64,000 nucleotides of DNA from Streptomyces spectabilis (GCF_008704795.1 NZ_CP023690.1:5404501-5468500), one strand, 5' to 3'. Positions 8,744-17,498 are shown, numbered from the stretch's first letter. Numbers and translations are program-made. The notes: a model not told the origin generated them from the sequence alone.

Positions 8744-8980
8744 ATGAGCGTCACTCAGCAGTTCCTGCTCGACAGCTACCGCGCCGCCCAGCACGGTCAG
8801 GCCGCGCCGCCCGCGCCCGGCGTCCACGACTGGCAGGTCGTGCGCGAGGTGCGCGACTACGGCCGCTTCAACGCCGTGATCCACGAACGCCCCGCGCGGG
8901 GCCGCCTGCGGGCCGCCCTCCACCGGCTCCTGAGCGGCCTCAGGGAAGGCGGCGTACGAACTCCGCGACCGCTTCCCTGA
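8744..8980 (+). CDS. Small conserved-looking protein of unknown function
   Basis: This 78-residue frame starts at the ATG at 8744 and is preceded by an unusually AT-rich stretch (TTAAGTACTATTTGCCATGA, 8711-8730) that would suit a promoter. The N-terminal half (VTQQFLLDSYRAAQHG, then HDWQVVREVRDYGRFNAVI) looks like folded protein. The last 20 or so residues are basic and overlap the convergent PLP-enzyme gene by 41 bp. There is no signal peptide or membrane segment. It resembles small hypothetical proteins in other Streptomyces, but that is from memory. Alternatively it may be translated only in part. Confidence 0.55.
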   Translation: MSVTQQFLLDSYRAAQHGQAAPPAPGVHDWQVVREVRDYGRFNAVIHERPARGRLRAALHRLLSGLREGGVRTPRPLP

Positions 8981-10184
8981 CGTCGTCGGCCGTCCACGCC
9001 AGGCCGGGGCCGTTCACGGTGACCTCCGTGACGGACAGGCCGGGCGGGCCGTCCGGGAACCAGCGCCAGAACAGCAGGGTCTTCGTCTCCTCGGCCTGGG
9101 TGAGCGCCGCCTCGTTCAGCACGTCGGGCGGGTACGGCAGCCACACCTGGAACTGATGGGTGTGCGGCGGCTCCGGGTGCACGCGCGACCACGGCACCGC
9201 GGAGGCCGCGAGCGCCTCGCGCAGCGCGTCGGCGACCACGCGCGCGTGGGAGACGTACTCCGGCAGGCGCGGCAGGACGTTCCGCAGGCCGAGCAGCGCC
9301 GACAGGGCGGTCGGGAACTGCTGGAAACCGAGCCCTCCGTAGCGGTGCCGCCAGGCCCGTGCCTCCTCGACGAGGGTCTGCGGACCTGCGAGCGCAGCGC
9401 CCGCGATGCCCTCCAGGGACTTGTAGAACGACACGTACACGCTGTCCGCGAGCCCGGCGATCTCGTCCAGGGGGCGGCCGAAGTGCGGCGTGCACTCCCA
9501 CAGCCGGGCGCCGTCGAAGTGGACCACGGCGTCCCGCTCGCGGGCCGCGGCCACCACCTCCTGGAGCTCGTCCCAGGTGGGCAGCAGGAAACCGGGCTCC
9601 CTCAGGGGCAGTTCGAGCATCAGCGTGCCGAAGGGCTCCTCGAAGTCCCGCACCTCCTCGGCCGTCGGCGGGCGCGGGGCGTCCGCGGGGTGCACCGTGC
9701 GCAGGCCGCTCACCGTGGCCAGGGCGCCCCCTTCGTGGACCTCCGGGTGGGAGCGCGGGTGCAGCGCCACGGTCGCGTTGCCGGTGCGGCCCGCCCAGCA
9801 GCGCAGCGCCACCTGTTGCGCCATCGTGCCCGTCGGGAAGAACGCGGCCGCCTCCTTGCCGAGCAGCCGCGCGACCTCGTCCTCCAGGTCGGCGACCACG
9901 CCGTCGCCGTACATGTCGGTGGGGCCCGCCAGATCCGCGACGTCGGCCGCGCCCGCGGCGAGGGCGGCGAGGCGCTCGCCGAGCGGAACGGTCGTCGGGG
10001 GGCGGGCGAGCAGCCGCCGGGCGCCCCGCGCGGCCGCGATGCGCCGGGCCTGCTCATCGGGCTCGCCCCGGCCTTCGGCCCCGTCGGCCCCGGCCCCGTC
10101 AGTCCCGTCAGCCCCTTCGGTCCCGTCAGCCCCGGGGCCCTCCTGCGGCGTGAGCGCGTCGTCCCGTGCGTCGTGTGCGGTCAT
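8940..10184 (-). CDS. Threonine-aldolase-like PLP-dependent beta-eliminating lyase
   Basis: This is a 414-residue protein from the ATG at 10184. After an acidic, Gly/Ala-rich N-terminal tail of about 50 residues comes a fold-type I PLP enzyme of the low-specificity L-threonine aldolase family. Characteristic segments are DLAGPTDMYGDGVVADLEDEVARLLGKEAAAFFPTGTMAQQVAL, VHFDGARLWE, and SVYVSFYKSLEGIAGAALAG, whose Lys is the expected Schiff-base residue. Such enzymes split L-threonine or allo-threonine to glycine and acetaldehyde. The substrate here cannot be read from the sequence. It is divergent from the DUF2520/panC operon. The N-terminal tail is unusual and may not be part of the fold. Confidence 0.88.
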   Translation of the reverse strand: MTAHDARDDALTPQEGPGADGTEGADGTDGAGADGAEGRGEPDEQARRIAAARGARRLLARPPTTVPLGERLAALAAGAADVADLAGPTDMYGDGVVADLEDEVARLLGKEAAAFFPTGTMAQQVALRCWAGRTGNATVALHPRSHPEVHEGGALATVSGLRTVHPADAPRPPTAEEVRDFEEPFGTLMLELPLREPGFLLPTWDELQEVVAAARERDAVVHFDGARLWECTPHFGRPLDEIAGLADSVYVSFYKSLEGIAGAALAGPQTLVEEARAWRHRYGGLGFQQFPTALSALLGLRNVLPRLPEYVSHARVVADALREALAASAVPWSRVHPEPPHTHQFQVWLPYPPDVLNEAALTQAEETKTLLFWRWFPDGPPGLSVTEVTVNGPGLAWTADDVREAVAEFVRRLP

Positions 10185-10319
10185 CCACAGATCATCCCGC
10201 GCGGTCGTACGAATGCCCACAGCCTGTGGACAGCCGACGGCGCCGCGCCGACGGATAGCGTTAGCATGACGAGAAATCGTCCGGTACCCCGAGCGGACTG
10301 GAACGGAAGGCGTCATCGC

Positions 10320-11339
10320 GTGAACGCACCTCACCGGCCGGAGCGGCACTCCGACCCCCGAGCAGGCCACGGCCCCGACCCCAAGGACCGGCCCGCGCGG
10401 CTCACCGTGGGCGTCGTCGGCGCGGGCCGCGTCGGCCCCGCCCTCGCCGCGGCGCTGCAGCTGGCCGGGCACCGTCCGGTGGCCGTCTCGGGCGTGTCCG
10501 ACAGCTCCGTCAAGCGGGCCGCGGAGATGCTCCCGGACGTGCCCCTGGTCCCGCCCGCGCAGGTCCTGGCCCAGGCCGACCTGGTGCTCCTGACCGTGCC
10601 CGACGACGCGCTCCCGGGCCTCGTCGAAGGCCTCGCCGAGACCGGCGCGGTGCGCCCGGGCCAGCTCCTGGCGCACACCTCCGGGCGGTACGGCACGAAG
10701 ATCCTCGACCCCGCGCTGCGCGCCGGGGCGCTGCCGCTCGCGCTGCACCCCGCCATGACCTTCACCGGCACCCCCGTGGACGTCCAGCGCCTGGCCGGCT
10801 GCTCCTTCGGCGTGACCGCGCCGGACGAGCTGCGGCTCGCCGCCGAGGCCCTGGTCATCGAGATGGGCGGCGAGCCGGAGTGGATCGCCGAGGAGGCCCG
10901 GCCGCTGTACCACGCGGCGCTCGCGCTCGGCGCCAACCACCTGGTGACCCTGGTCGCCGAGTCCATGGAGCTGCTGCGCGGCGCGGGCGTCGCCGCCCCC
11001 GACCGCATGCTCGGCCCGCTGCTCGGCGCGGCCCTCGACAACGCCCTGCGCTCCGGCGACGCCGCGCTGACCGGACCGGTCGCGCGCGGCGACGCGGGCA
11101 CCGTCGCCGCGCACGTCGCCGAGTTGCGCAAGCACGCCCCGCAGACCGTGGCCGGGTATCTGGCGATGGCCCGCGCCACCGCCGACCGCGCCCTCGCGCA
11201 CGGACTCCTCAAGCCGGAGCTCGCCGAGGACCTCCTCGGCGTGCTCGCGGGCCCCGCGGCAGCGGCGGGCGGTACCGAGGGGTTCCGCGACGGCGGAGCG
11301 GACGGACATGACGGCGACGCGGACGGAGGAGACCGATGA
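10320..11339 (+). CDS. DUF2520/Rossmann-like NAD(P)-binding oxidoreductase
   Basis: The chosen start is the GTG at 10320, with GGAAGG nine bases upstream; an in-frame ATG at 10266 is the alternative. The resulting 339-residue protein has an N-terminal Rossmann domain ([24 protein letters not shown]) and a C-terminal helical DUF2520 domain ([24 protein letters not shown]). This layout is related to pyrroline-carboxylate and ketopantoate reductases. It is the first gene of the panC-nadB-nadC-coaX unit and overlaps panC by four bases. A role in pantoate or CoA supply is a tempting inference from this position, but the true substrate is unknown. Confidence 0.85.
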   Translation: MNAPHRPERHSDPRAGHGPDPKDRPARLTVGVVGAGRVGPALAAALQLAGHRPVAVSGVSDSSVKRAAEMLPDVPLVPPAQVLAQADLVLLTVPDDALPGLVEGLAETGAVRPGQLLAHTSGRYGTKILDPALRAGALPLALHPAMTFTGTPVDVQRLAGCSFGVTAPDELRLAAEALVIEMGGEPEWIAEEARPLYHAALALGANHLVTLVAESMELLRGAGVAAPDRMLGPLLGAALDNALRSGDAALTGPVARGDAGTVAAHVAELRKHAPQTVAGYLAMARATADRALAHGLLKPELAEDLLGVLAGPAAAAGGTEGFRDGGADGHDGDADGGDR

Positions 11340-12337
11340 GCGGCACACCGATCCGGCTCCTGCACACGGCCGACGAACTGCGCGCACGCGCGCGTGGCGG
11401 CCGCCGGGCCGTCGTCATGACCATGGGCGCCCTCCATGACGGCCACGCCACACTGATCCGCGAGGCCCGCCGGTTGGCGGGCGAGGACGGCGAGGTCGTC
11501 GTCACGGTCTTCGTGAACCCGCTCCAGTTCGGCGCGGGCGAGGACCTGGACCGCTATCCGCGCACCCTGGAAGCCGACGTGAAGACCTCCGAGCAGGCGG
11601 GCGCCGACGTCGTGTTCGCGCCCTCCGCGGAGGAGGTCTACCCCGGCGGCGAGCCGCAGGTCCGCGTCAGCGCGGGCCCCATGGGCACGGTCCTCGAAGG
11701 CGCCACGCGCCCCGGGCACTTCGACGGCGTGCTCACCGTCGTCGCCAAGCTGCTGCACCTGACGGCCCCCGACGTGGCGCTGTTCGGCCAGAAGGACGCC
11801 CAGCAGCTCGCCCTGATCCGCCGCATGGCGCGGGATCTGAACTTCCCCGTGGAGATCGTCGGCGTACCGACGGTCCGCGAGGAGGACGGCCTCGCCCGCT
11901 CCAGCCGCAACCGCTATCTGTCGCCGACCGAGCGGCACACCGCGCTCGCGCTCTCCCGCGCCCTGTTCGCGGGCCGCGACCGGCACGCCGCGCAGGAGGC
12001 CCTGCGCGCGCGTGCGGCGCTCGCCCCGGCCACCCCGGCCCGCGCCGACGCGCTGAACGCGCTCGGCGAGTCCCGCGCGGCAGCCGACGCGCACGCGGTC
12101 GCCCAGGCCGCGCCCGCGGGCCCCGAGGCCGTCCTCGCGGCCGCGCGGCAGGTCCTCGACGAGGCGGCGCGCCTTCGGCCCCCGCTCGTCCTGGACTACG
12201 TGGCGCTCGTCGACCCCTCGGACTTCCGGCCGGTCGCGCGCGGCCACCGGGGCGACGCGGTGCTCGCCGTCGCCGCCAAGGTCGGCACGACCCGCCTCAT
12301 CGACAACATCCCGTTGACCTTCGGAGGCCCGGCGTGA
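11336..12337 (+). CDS. panC: Pantothenate synthetase
   Basis: The enzyme joins pantoate and beta-alanine with ATP to form pantothenate in CoA synthesis. The 333-residue protein shows the HxGH nucleotide motif ([11 protein letters not shown], residues 31-40), [41 protein letters not shown] and the KMSKS-like loop RSSRNRYLS. The start ATG overlaps the upstream stop (ATGA). It is about 50 residues longer than typical PanC because of an Ala-rich insertion near residues 212-260, a region that is usually short. The downstream coaX and upstream DUF2520 genes support a pantothenate/CoA operon. Confidence 0.95.
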   Translation: MSGTPIRLLHTADELRARARGGRRAVVMTMGALHDGHATLIREARRLAGEDGEVVVTVFVNPLQFGAGEDLDRYPRTLEADVKTSEQAGADVVFAPSAEEVYPGGEPQVRVSAGPMGTVLEGATRPGHFDGVLTVVAKLLHLTAPDVALFGQKDAQQLALIRRMARDLNFPVEIVGVPTVREEDGLARSSRNRYLSPTERHTALALSRALFAGRDRHAAQEALRARAALAPATPARADALNALGESRAAADAHAVAQAAPAGPEAVLAAARQVLDEAARLRPPLVLDYVALVDPSDFRPVARGHRGDAVLAVAAKVGTTRLIDNIPLTFGGPA

Positions 12338-12392
12338 GCGCGCGCGCCCGGGCCGCCACGAGCCCCCGTACGACCGTGATCGGAGCCCTCGC

Positions 12393-14096
12393 ATGAGCGG
12401 TACTGGCATACGGCTGCACGCCCCCGCCCCCGGCTGGTCCCTCGACGCCGACGTCGTGGTCGTCGGCTCCGGAGTGGCCGGTCTGACCGCTGCGCTGCGT
12501 TGCGCGGCGGCGGGCCTGAAGACCGTCGTCGTCACCAAGGCGCGCCTGGACGACGGCTCCACGCGCTGGGCGCAGGGCGGCATCGCCGCCGCGCTCGGCG
12601 AGGGCGACACCCCCGAGCAGCACCTGGACGACACCCTCGTGGCGGGCGCGGGCCTGTGCGACGAGGAAGCGGTGCGCACCCTCGTCACCGAGGGCCCCGA
12701 CGCCGTACGCCGCCTCATCGAGACGGGCGCCCGGTTCGACGCGGCCGCCGAGGGCGGTCTCGCCCTGACCCGCGAGGGCGGCCACCACCGGCGCCGCATC
12801 GCGCACGCGGGCGGCGACGCGACCGGCGCGGAGATCTCCCGCGCCCTCGTCGACGCGGTCCGCGAGCGCGGCATACCCACCGTCGAGAACGCCCTGGTCC
12901 TCGACCTCCTGACGGACGCCCAGGGGCACGCCGCGGGCGTGACCCTGCACGTCATGGGAGAGGGCCAGCACGACGGCGTGGGCGCCGTGCGCGCGCCCGC
13001 CGTGGTGCTCGCCACCGGCGGCATGGGCCAGGTCTTCTCGGCGACGACGAACCCGTCCGTGTCCACGGGCGACGGCGTGGCACTGGCCCTTCGCGCGGGC
13101 GCGGAGGTCTCCGACCTGGAGTTCGTGCAGTTCCACCCGACGGTGCTCTTCCTGGGCGCCGACGCCGAGGGCCAGCAGCCGCTGGTCTCCGAGGCCGTGC
13201 GCGGCGAGGGCGCCCACCTCGTGGACGCGGACGGCGTGCGCTTCATGGTGGGCGCCCACGAGCTGGCCGAGCTGGCCCCGCGCGACATCGTCGCCAAGGG
13301 CATCACGCGCCGCATGCTGGAACAGGGCACCGAGCACATGTACTTGGACGCCCGCCACTTCGGCGCCGACATGTGGGCCACGCGCTTCCCGACGATCCTC
13401 GCGGCCTGCCGGGCCCACGGGATCGACCCGGTGACCGAGCCGATCCCGGTGGCCCCCGCCGCGCACTACGCCTCCGGCGGCGTCCGCACCGACCTGCACG
13501 GCCGCACCACGGTGGCGGGCCTGTACGCGTGCGGAGAGGTCGCCTGCACGGGCGTGCACGGCGCGAACCGGCTCGCCTCCAACTCCCTTCTGGAGGGCCT
13601 GGTCTACGCCGAGCGCATCGCGGCGGACATCGCGGCCCGGCAGGCCGCGGACACCCTCCACGCGCGCGTGCCCGCCCCGGTGGCGACCCCGGAGCAGCCC
13701 GCCCACCCCCTGTTGCCCCCGGAGGCCCGCTTCGCCATCCAGCGGGTCATGACCGAGGGCGCCGGTGTGCTGCGGTCCGCCGCCTCGCTCGCCCAGGCCG
13801 CCGAGCGGCTCGCCGCGATCCACGCGGCCGCGGCGGGCGCGCTCGCCGAGGACGGCAAGACCGCCGAGCCGGGCGTCGACGCCTGGGAGACCACCAACCT
13901 CCTGTGCGTGGCCCGCGTCCTGGTGGCGGCGGCGCAGCGGCGCGAGGAGACTCGTGGCTGCCACTGGCGCGAGGACTACGGGACCCGCGACGACGCGGCG
14001 TGGGGACGCCACATCGTCGTACGCATCAACTCGGATCGCACCCTCGCCACCCGCACCACCGACAACGCCAGCTTCCCCAGCACTCAGGAGCAGTGA
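12393..14096 (+). CDS. nadB: L-aspartate oxidase
   Basis: This flavoenzyme oxidises L-aspartate to iminoaspartate, the first step of de novo NAD synthesis. The 567-residue protein has the N-terminal FAD-binding motif DVVVVGSGVAGLTAALRCA and then TRWAQGGIAAALGEGDTPEQHLDDTLVAG. The catalytic-domain stretches are HxRRIAHAGGDATGAEI, EFVQFHPT and ASGGVRTDLHGRT, followed by GLYACGEVACTGVHGANRLASNSLLEG. The C-terminal helical domain of the succinate dehydrogenase/fumarate reductase superfamily is present. Its stop overlaps a possible GTG of nadC. The nadA partner (quinolinate synthase) is not in this window. Confidence 0.95.
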   Translation: MSGTGIRLHAPAPGWSLDADVVVVGSGVAGLTAALRCAAAGLKTVVVTKARLDDGSTRWAQGGIAAALGEGDTPEQHLDDTLVAGAGLCDEEAVRTLVTEGPDAVRRLIETGARFDAAAEGGLALTREGGHHRRRIAHAGGDATGAEISRALVDAVRERGIPTVENALVLDLLTDAQGHAAGVTLHVMGEGQHDGVGAVRAPAVVLATGGMGQVFSATTNPSVSTGDGVALALRAGAEVSDLEFVQFHPTVLFLGADAEGQQPLVSEAVRGEGAHLVDADGVRFMVGAHELAELAPRDIVAKGITRRMLEQGTEHMYLDARHFGADMWATRFPTILAACRAHGIDPVTEPIPVAPAAHYASGGVRTDLHGRTTVAGLYACGEVACTGVHGANRLASNSLLEGLVYAERIAADIAARQAADTLHARVPAPVATPEQPAHPLLPPEARFAIQRVMTEGAGVLRSAASLAQAAERLAAIHAAAAGALAEDGKTAEPGVDAWETTNLLCVARVLVAAAQRREETRGCHWREDYGTRDDAAWGRHIVVRINSDRTLATRTTDNASFPSTQEQ

Positions 14097-14101
14097 CCGA
14101 C

Positions 14102-15115
14102 GTGAGCACCACCGGCACCCCCGAACTCCCCCTCGCCGACAGCGGCTGCGGCGACGCCTGCGGCTGCGGCGACGAGGCGCCCGACGCCATGGCGTGCGGG
14201 CTCGACCCGTCGCTCGCCGGGCTCCTGGCCGACGCCGGGCTCGACCCCGTCCAGGTCGAGGACATCGCGCACCTCGCGATCGCCGAGGACATGGAGTTCT
14301 CGCCGGACGCCGTGGACGTCACGACGGTCGCCACCATCCCCGAAGAGGCCGTCGCCACCGCCGACTTCACGGCACGCCAGGCGGGCACCGTCGCGGGCCT
14401 CAGGGTCGCCGAGGCCATCGTCTCCGTGGTCTGCACGGACGAGTTCGAGGTGGAGCGGCACGTCGAGGACGGCGAGCGCGTCGAGGCCGGAGACGTCCTC
14501 CTGAGCATCACCACCCGCACCCGCGACCTGCTCACCGCCGAGCGCAGCGCGCTGAACGTGCTGTGCCGCCTGTCCGGCATCGCGACCGCCACGCGCGCGT
14601 GGGCGGACGCTTTGGAGGGCACCGGGGCGAAGGTCCGCGACACCCGCAAGACGACGCCGGGCCTGCGCTCCCTGGAGAAGTACGCGGTCCGCACGGGCGG
14701 CGGCGTCAACCACCGCATGTCGCTCGCCGACGCGGCCCTCGTCAAGGACAACCACGTGGTCGCCGCGGGCGGCGTGGCCCAGGCCTTCAAGGCCGTCCGG
14801 GACGCCTTCCCGGACGTGGCGGTCGAGGTCGAGGTGGACACCCTCCACCAGCTGCGCGAGGTCGTGGAGGCGGGCGCCGACCTGATCCTCCTGGACAACT
14901 TCACGCCCGGCGAGACCGCGGAGGCCGTCGCGATCGTCGGCGGCCGCGCGCTCCTGGAGTCCTCCGGCCGCCTCACCCTGGAGAACGCCAGGGCGTACGC
15001 GGAGACGGGCGTCGACTTCCTCGCGGTGGGCGCCCTCACGCACTCCTCGCCGATCCTGGACATCGGCCTGGACCTGAGGGACGCCGCCGATGCCCCCGCG
15101 CGCGGGGCGGAGTAA
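14102..15115 (+). CDS. nadC: Nicotinate-nucleotide pyrophosphorylase (quinolinate phosphoribosyltransferase)
   Basis: The enzyme converts quinolinate and PRPP to nicotinate mononucleotide. The GTG at 14102 lies 11 bases after AGGAG and gives 337 residues; a GTG at 14093 overlapping the nadB stop would add three. The core shows EDMEFSPDAVDVTTVATIP, LLTAERSALNVLCRLSGIATATR, VRDTRKTTPGLRSLEKYAVRTGGG, NHRMSLADAALVKDNHV and ILLDNFTPGE, all classical. Unusually, it begins with a Cys-rich segment (GCGDACGCGD, plus another Cys near residue 30) ahead of the conserved fold. That could bind metal, but this is only an inference. Confidence 0.95.
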   Translation: MSTTGTPELPLADSGCGDACGCGDEAPDAMACGLDPSLAGLLADAGLDPVQVEDIAHLAIAEDMEFSPDAVDVTTVATIPEEAVATADFTARQAGTVAGLRVAEAIVSVVCTDEFEVERHVEDGERVEAGDVLLSITTRTRDLLTAERSALNVLCRLSGIATATRAWADALEGTGAKVRDTRKTTPGLRSLEKYAVRTGGGVNHRMSLADAALVKDNHVVAAGGVAQAFKAVRDAFPDVAVEVEVDTLHQLREVVEAGADLILLDNFTPGETAEAVAIVGGRALLESSGRLTLENARAYAETGVDFLAVGALTHSSPILDIGLDLRDAADAPARGAE

Positions 15116-15121
15116 CCCGCC

Positions 15122-15928
15122 ATGCTGCTCACGATCGACGTCGGCAACACCCACACCGTCCTCGGACTCTTCGACGGCGAGGACATCGTCGAGCACTGGC
15201 GCATCTCCACCGACGCCCGGCGCACCGCCGACGAACTGGCGGTGCTCCTCAACGGCCTGATGGGCATGCACCCGTTGCTCGGCGAGGAGCTGGGCGACGG
15301 CATCGACGGCATCGCGATCTGCTCCACGGTCCCGTCCGTCCTGCACGAGCTCCGCGAGGTCACCCGCCGCTACTACGGCGACGTTCCGGCCGTCCTGGTG
15401 GAGCCCGGCATCAAGACCGGCGTCCCCATTCTCATGGACAACCCCAAGGAGGTCGGCGCCGACCGCATCATCAACGCGGTCGCGGCGGTCGAGCTCTACG
15501 GAGGGCCCGCGATCGTCGTGGACTTCGGTACGGCGACGACGTTCGACGCGGTCTCCGCGCGCGGGGAGTACGCGGGCGGCGTCATCGCCCCCGGCATCGA
15601 GATCTCCGTGGAGGCCCTCGGCGTGCGCGGCGCGCAGCTGCGAAAGATCGAGCTGGCCCGGCCGCGCAGCGTCATCGGCAAGAACACCGTGGAGGCCATG
15701 CAGGCGGGCATCCTGTACGGCTTCGCGGGCCAGGTCGACGGCGTCGTACGGCGGATGGCCCGCGAACTCGCGGGTCCGCACGGCGAGCCCGGTGACGTCA
15801 CGGTCATCGCCACGGGCGGGCTCGCGCCCATGGTGCTCGGCGAGGCGTCGGTCATCGACGAGCACGAGCCCTGGCTGACCCTGATCGGCCTCCGCCTGGT
15901 CTACGAGCGGAACGTGTCTCGTACTTGA
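15122..15928 (+). CDS. coaX: Type III pantothenate kinase
   Basis: This 268-residue CoaX-type kinase phosphorylates pantothenate, the committed step to CoA. The ATP-binding motif DVGNTHTVLGLF is at the N terminus, and ISTDARRTADELA, GVPILMDNPKEVGADRIINAVAA, IVVDFGTATTFDAV and GGVIAPGIEIS follow, as in the acetate/sugar kinase-like CoaX fold. It lies six bases after nadC and closes the cofactor operon. It is distinct from CoaA-type kinases. A strong hairpin 22 bp beyond the stop probably ends the transcript. Confidence 0.95.
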   Translation: MLLTIDVGNTHTVLGLFDGEDIVEHWRISTDARRTADELAVLLNGLMGMHPLLGEELGDGIDGIAICSTVPSVLHELREVTRRYYGDVPAVLVEPGIKTGVPILMDNPKEVGADRIINAVAAVELYGGPAIVVDFGTATTFDAVSARGEYAGGVIAPGIEISVEALGVRGAQLRKIELARPRSVIGKNTVEAMQAGILYGFAGQVDGVVRRMARELAGPHGEPGDVTVIATGGLAPMVLGEASVIDEHEPWLTLIGLRLVYERNVSRT

Positions 15929-15950
15929 CGTTCCGTCAGGCAACCCCGCC

Positions 15951-15979
15951 CCCCTCCGGGGAGTCTCTCCCGGGAGGGG
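15951..15979 (+). terminator. Hairpin after coaX
   Basis: CCCCTCCGGGGAG (15951-15963) pairs with CTCCCGGGAGGGG (15967-15979) over 13 positions with one mismatch and a TCT loop. There is no T-run, which is usual for Streptomyces hairpin terminators. It lies between coaX and the small surface-protein gene. Confidence 0.6.
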
Positions 15980-16009
15980 TTCCGAGCGGGTGTGGGGGCT
16001 GGGTGCCTG

Positions 16010-16342
16010 ATGGGCATGGGACGCATGAGACGTAGCGGGCGGTGGGGTGCCGCGGTGGCTCTGGCGGCGGCGACGCTCACGGTCGCCGCGCCGGCCGCCG
16101 CGGCGACCACGGCCCATGTGACGCGCGCGGAGGCCGCGTACGTCCCCGCCGGGGCCGAGGACCCGGCGCCCCTCTCCACCGTCGAGCCCAGCGCGTCCTC
16201 CGGCCCCGCGGGCGAGCCCCGACCGGCCGGGCGCATGGCCGAGACCGGTGCGGGGGTGCTGCCGTGGATCGCGATCGGCGGCGCGGCGGCCCTCGGCGTG
16301 GGAGCGGTCACCTTCGCCACGACACGGCGACGCCCGGACTAG
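16010..16342 (+). CDS. Small secreted protein with sortase-type C-terminal anchor
   Basis: The protein has about 110 residues from the ATG at 16010; ATGs at 16016 and 16025 and a GTG at 15992 are in frame. A basic start (GRMRRSGRW) precedes a hydrophobic signal segment ending in AAPAAAAT. Next comes a short Pro/Ser/Glu-rich mature region. The C terminus has the layout of a sortase substrate: MAETG, a hydrophobic stretch (AGVLPWIAIGGAAALGVGAVTF), then a basic tail (TTRRRP). MAETG resembles the LAxTG motif of streptomycete class E sortase substrates with Met for Leu. Surface attachment is inferred, and no sortase gene is nearby. Confidence 0.65.
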   Translation: MGMGRMRRSGRWGAAVALAAATLTVAAPAAAATTAHVTRAEAAYVPAGAEDPAPLSTVEPSASSGPAGEPRPAGRMAETGAGVLPWIAIGGAAALGVGAVTFATTRRRPD

Positions 16343-16477
16343 GGCCCGTTCGGCGGGTCGGCGCGCGGCGTCACGGCACGCGGGCGCGGTCGTCCGGTGC
16401 GCCGCGGCCAGGGGCGACGCGTCGCGCAAACGGGTGAGTTAAGACGATTTTGTCCTTTGCGCGCGTATCGTCACCCC

Positions 16478-17146
16478 ATGCCCACGCCATACGGATCCCG
16501 GGGCGGCATGGCCTTCGGCGCACAGGAGCTGCGCGTGCTCCGCCGCGCCCTCGCCCTCGCCCTGCACCCCAGTACCGCTCACGCCCTCGACGACCAGGCC
16601 GTGCAGGACTGCGTGCGCCTCGCCGACGACATCGACGAGACGGTGTGCGAAGGCGCACGGCTGCGCGCCTTCCTGGTGGCCGACCTCGCGCGCTACCGGG
16701 CCGCACTTCCCGGTACCGCCGCCGGATATCTGGAGCTCCTGGAGGACGTGCTCGCCACCGGCTACCGGCCCGCGCCCGACGACCTCGCGGCGCTGCGCGC
16801 CCTGCGCGGCACCCCGCGCGCGGCCGCCCTGCTCGCCCGCTGCGAGGGCCTCGCCGAGCGGGCCCTGCGCGCCCGCCTCGCGGCGGCCGGCGAAGCCCGG
16901 CCGGCGGACGGCCGCACCGCGACCACGCCCCGGCCCCTGGTGCCGCCGTCCCGCACCCGGCTCCTCGCGCTGCCCGGCGGCCGCGCCGCCGACGGGGACA
17001 AGCCCGCGCCCCGGCCGAATCCGCCCGCCGAGCCCCCCGCAACGCCGCCCGCGCGACCGCGCCCGGTGCCCACCCCCGCCGAGGTGTTCCCGCCCAAGCG
17101 CCCGGCGCCGCCCCCCGCCCCGTCGCAGCGGCTCGCGGCGGGCTAG
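16478..17146 (+). CDS. Conserved-looking actinobacterial protein of unknown function, Pro-rich C terminus
   Basis: This 222-residue protein starts at the ATG at 16478. Residues 10-150 are helical and Ala/Leu/Arg rich, with ALALALHPSTAHALDDQAVQDCVRLADDIDETVCEGARLRAFLVADLARYRAAL followed by a leucine-rich stretch. The last 70 residues are Pro-rich and disordered (PPAEPPATPPARPRPVP). No signal peptide, membrane segment or catalytic motif is visible. The gene sits alone between the surface-protein gene and a 59-codon membrane protein whose start is 13 bp downstream. I do not recognise a named family and infer only a soluble helical protein. Confidence 0.75.
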   Translation: MPTPYGSRGGMAFGAQELRVLRRALALALHPSTAHALDDQAVQDCVRLADDIDETVCEGARLRAFLVADLARYRAALPGTAAGYLELLEDVLATGYRPAPDDLAALRALRGTPRAAALLARCEGLAERALRARLAAAGEARPADGRTATTPRPLVPPSRTRLLALPGGRAADGDKPAPRPNPPAEPPATPPARPRPVPTPAEVFPPKRPAPPPAPSQRLAAG

Positions 17147-17159
17147 CTACGCTGGGGGC

Positions 17160-17339
17160 ATGGAATACGTCTCCGCGCTCGTGCCCCCCGTAGTGATGGC
17201 CGTGTTCTTCATCGGCCTCATCGTGACGATCGTCAAGACCCAGGGCGGCGCCAACAAGGCGAAGGAGGACGCCGCCGTCGACGCGGCGCTCACCAGTGCC
17301 GAGTCCGTCCGGCAGTCGCCGAAGGCCGGCGGCGCCTGA
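17160..17339 (+). CDS. 59-residue single-pass membrane protein
   Basis: A short frame from the ATG at 17160 to the TGA at 17339 encodes one hydrophobic helix (about residues 5-25, VSALVPPVVMAVFFIGLIVTIV) and a charged, Ala-rich cytoplasmic tail (KTQGGANKAKEDAAVDAA). A TACGCT -10-like box at about 17148-17153 sits just upstream, so the message would be nearly leaderless. The codon choice is coding-like, with strong GC at third positions. A terminator follows 29 bp downstream. The function is unknown; small proteins of this type are often regulators or partners of larger membrane complexes. Confidence 0.65.
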   Translation: MEYVSALVPPVVMAVFFIGLIVTIVKTQGGANKAKEDAAVDAALTSAESVRQSPKAGGA

Positions 17340-17367
17340 CCGGGGCGCTCGTCCCCGGCCCCTCAAC

Positions 17368-17410
17368 GGCGTACGGTCCACCCCTTCCACGCGGGCCGTA
17401 CGCCCTTTTT
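17368..17410 (+). terminator. Rho-independent-type terminator
   Basis: GGCGTACGG (17368-17376) pairs perfectly with CCGTACGCC (17396-17404), followed by C and five T. It ends the transcript of the 59-codon membrane protein, or the unit starting near 16.48 kb. This is one of the few T-tailed hairpins in the window. Confidence 0.75.
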
Positions 17411-17468
17411 GTCACCAAACCAGGCGTTATGGTATGTCTATCCCACCCGCCCCTTCTTTCGCGGCTTC

Positions 17469-17498
17469 AGTGACTTAGGTCACTTCGCCCACTATTGT
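17469..17498 (+). promoter_or_regulatory. Promoter with operator-like palindrome for the BlaI-type gene
   Basis: AGTGAC-TTAG-GTCACT (17469-17484) is an inverted repeat with perfect 6-bp arms. It covers a plausible -35 (GTGACT, 17470-17475), with a -10 (TATTGT, 17493-17498) 17 bases further on. The GTG start lies at 17505, so the transcript would be leaderless or nearly so. Binding of a BlaI-type dimer over the -35 region would give autorepression; this is an inference. Confidence 0.6.

Noticed and set aside
10331..13381. Open frame of about 1000 codons on the minus strand across the panC-nadB region
   Set aside because: Antisense shadow rich in Ser, Arg, Ala and Pro, lying over four clearly coding genes.
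14084..16429. Long minus-strand frame across nadC and coaX
   Set aside because: Antisense shadow with runs of Asp, Gly, Arg and Val and no domain; nadC and coaX are unmistakable.
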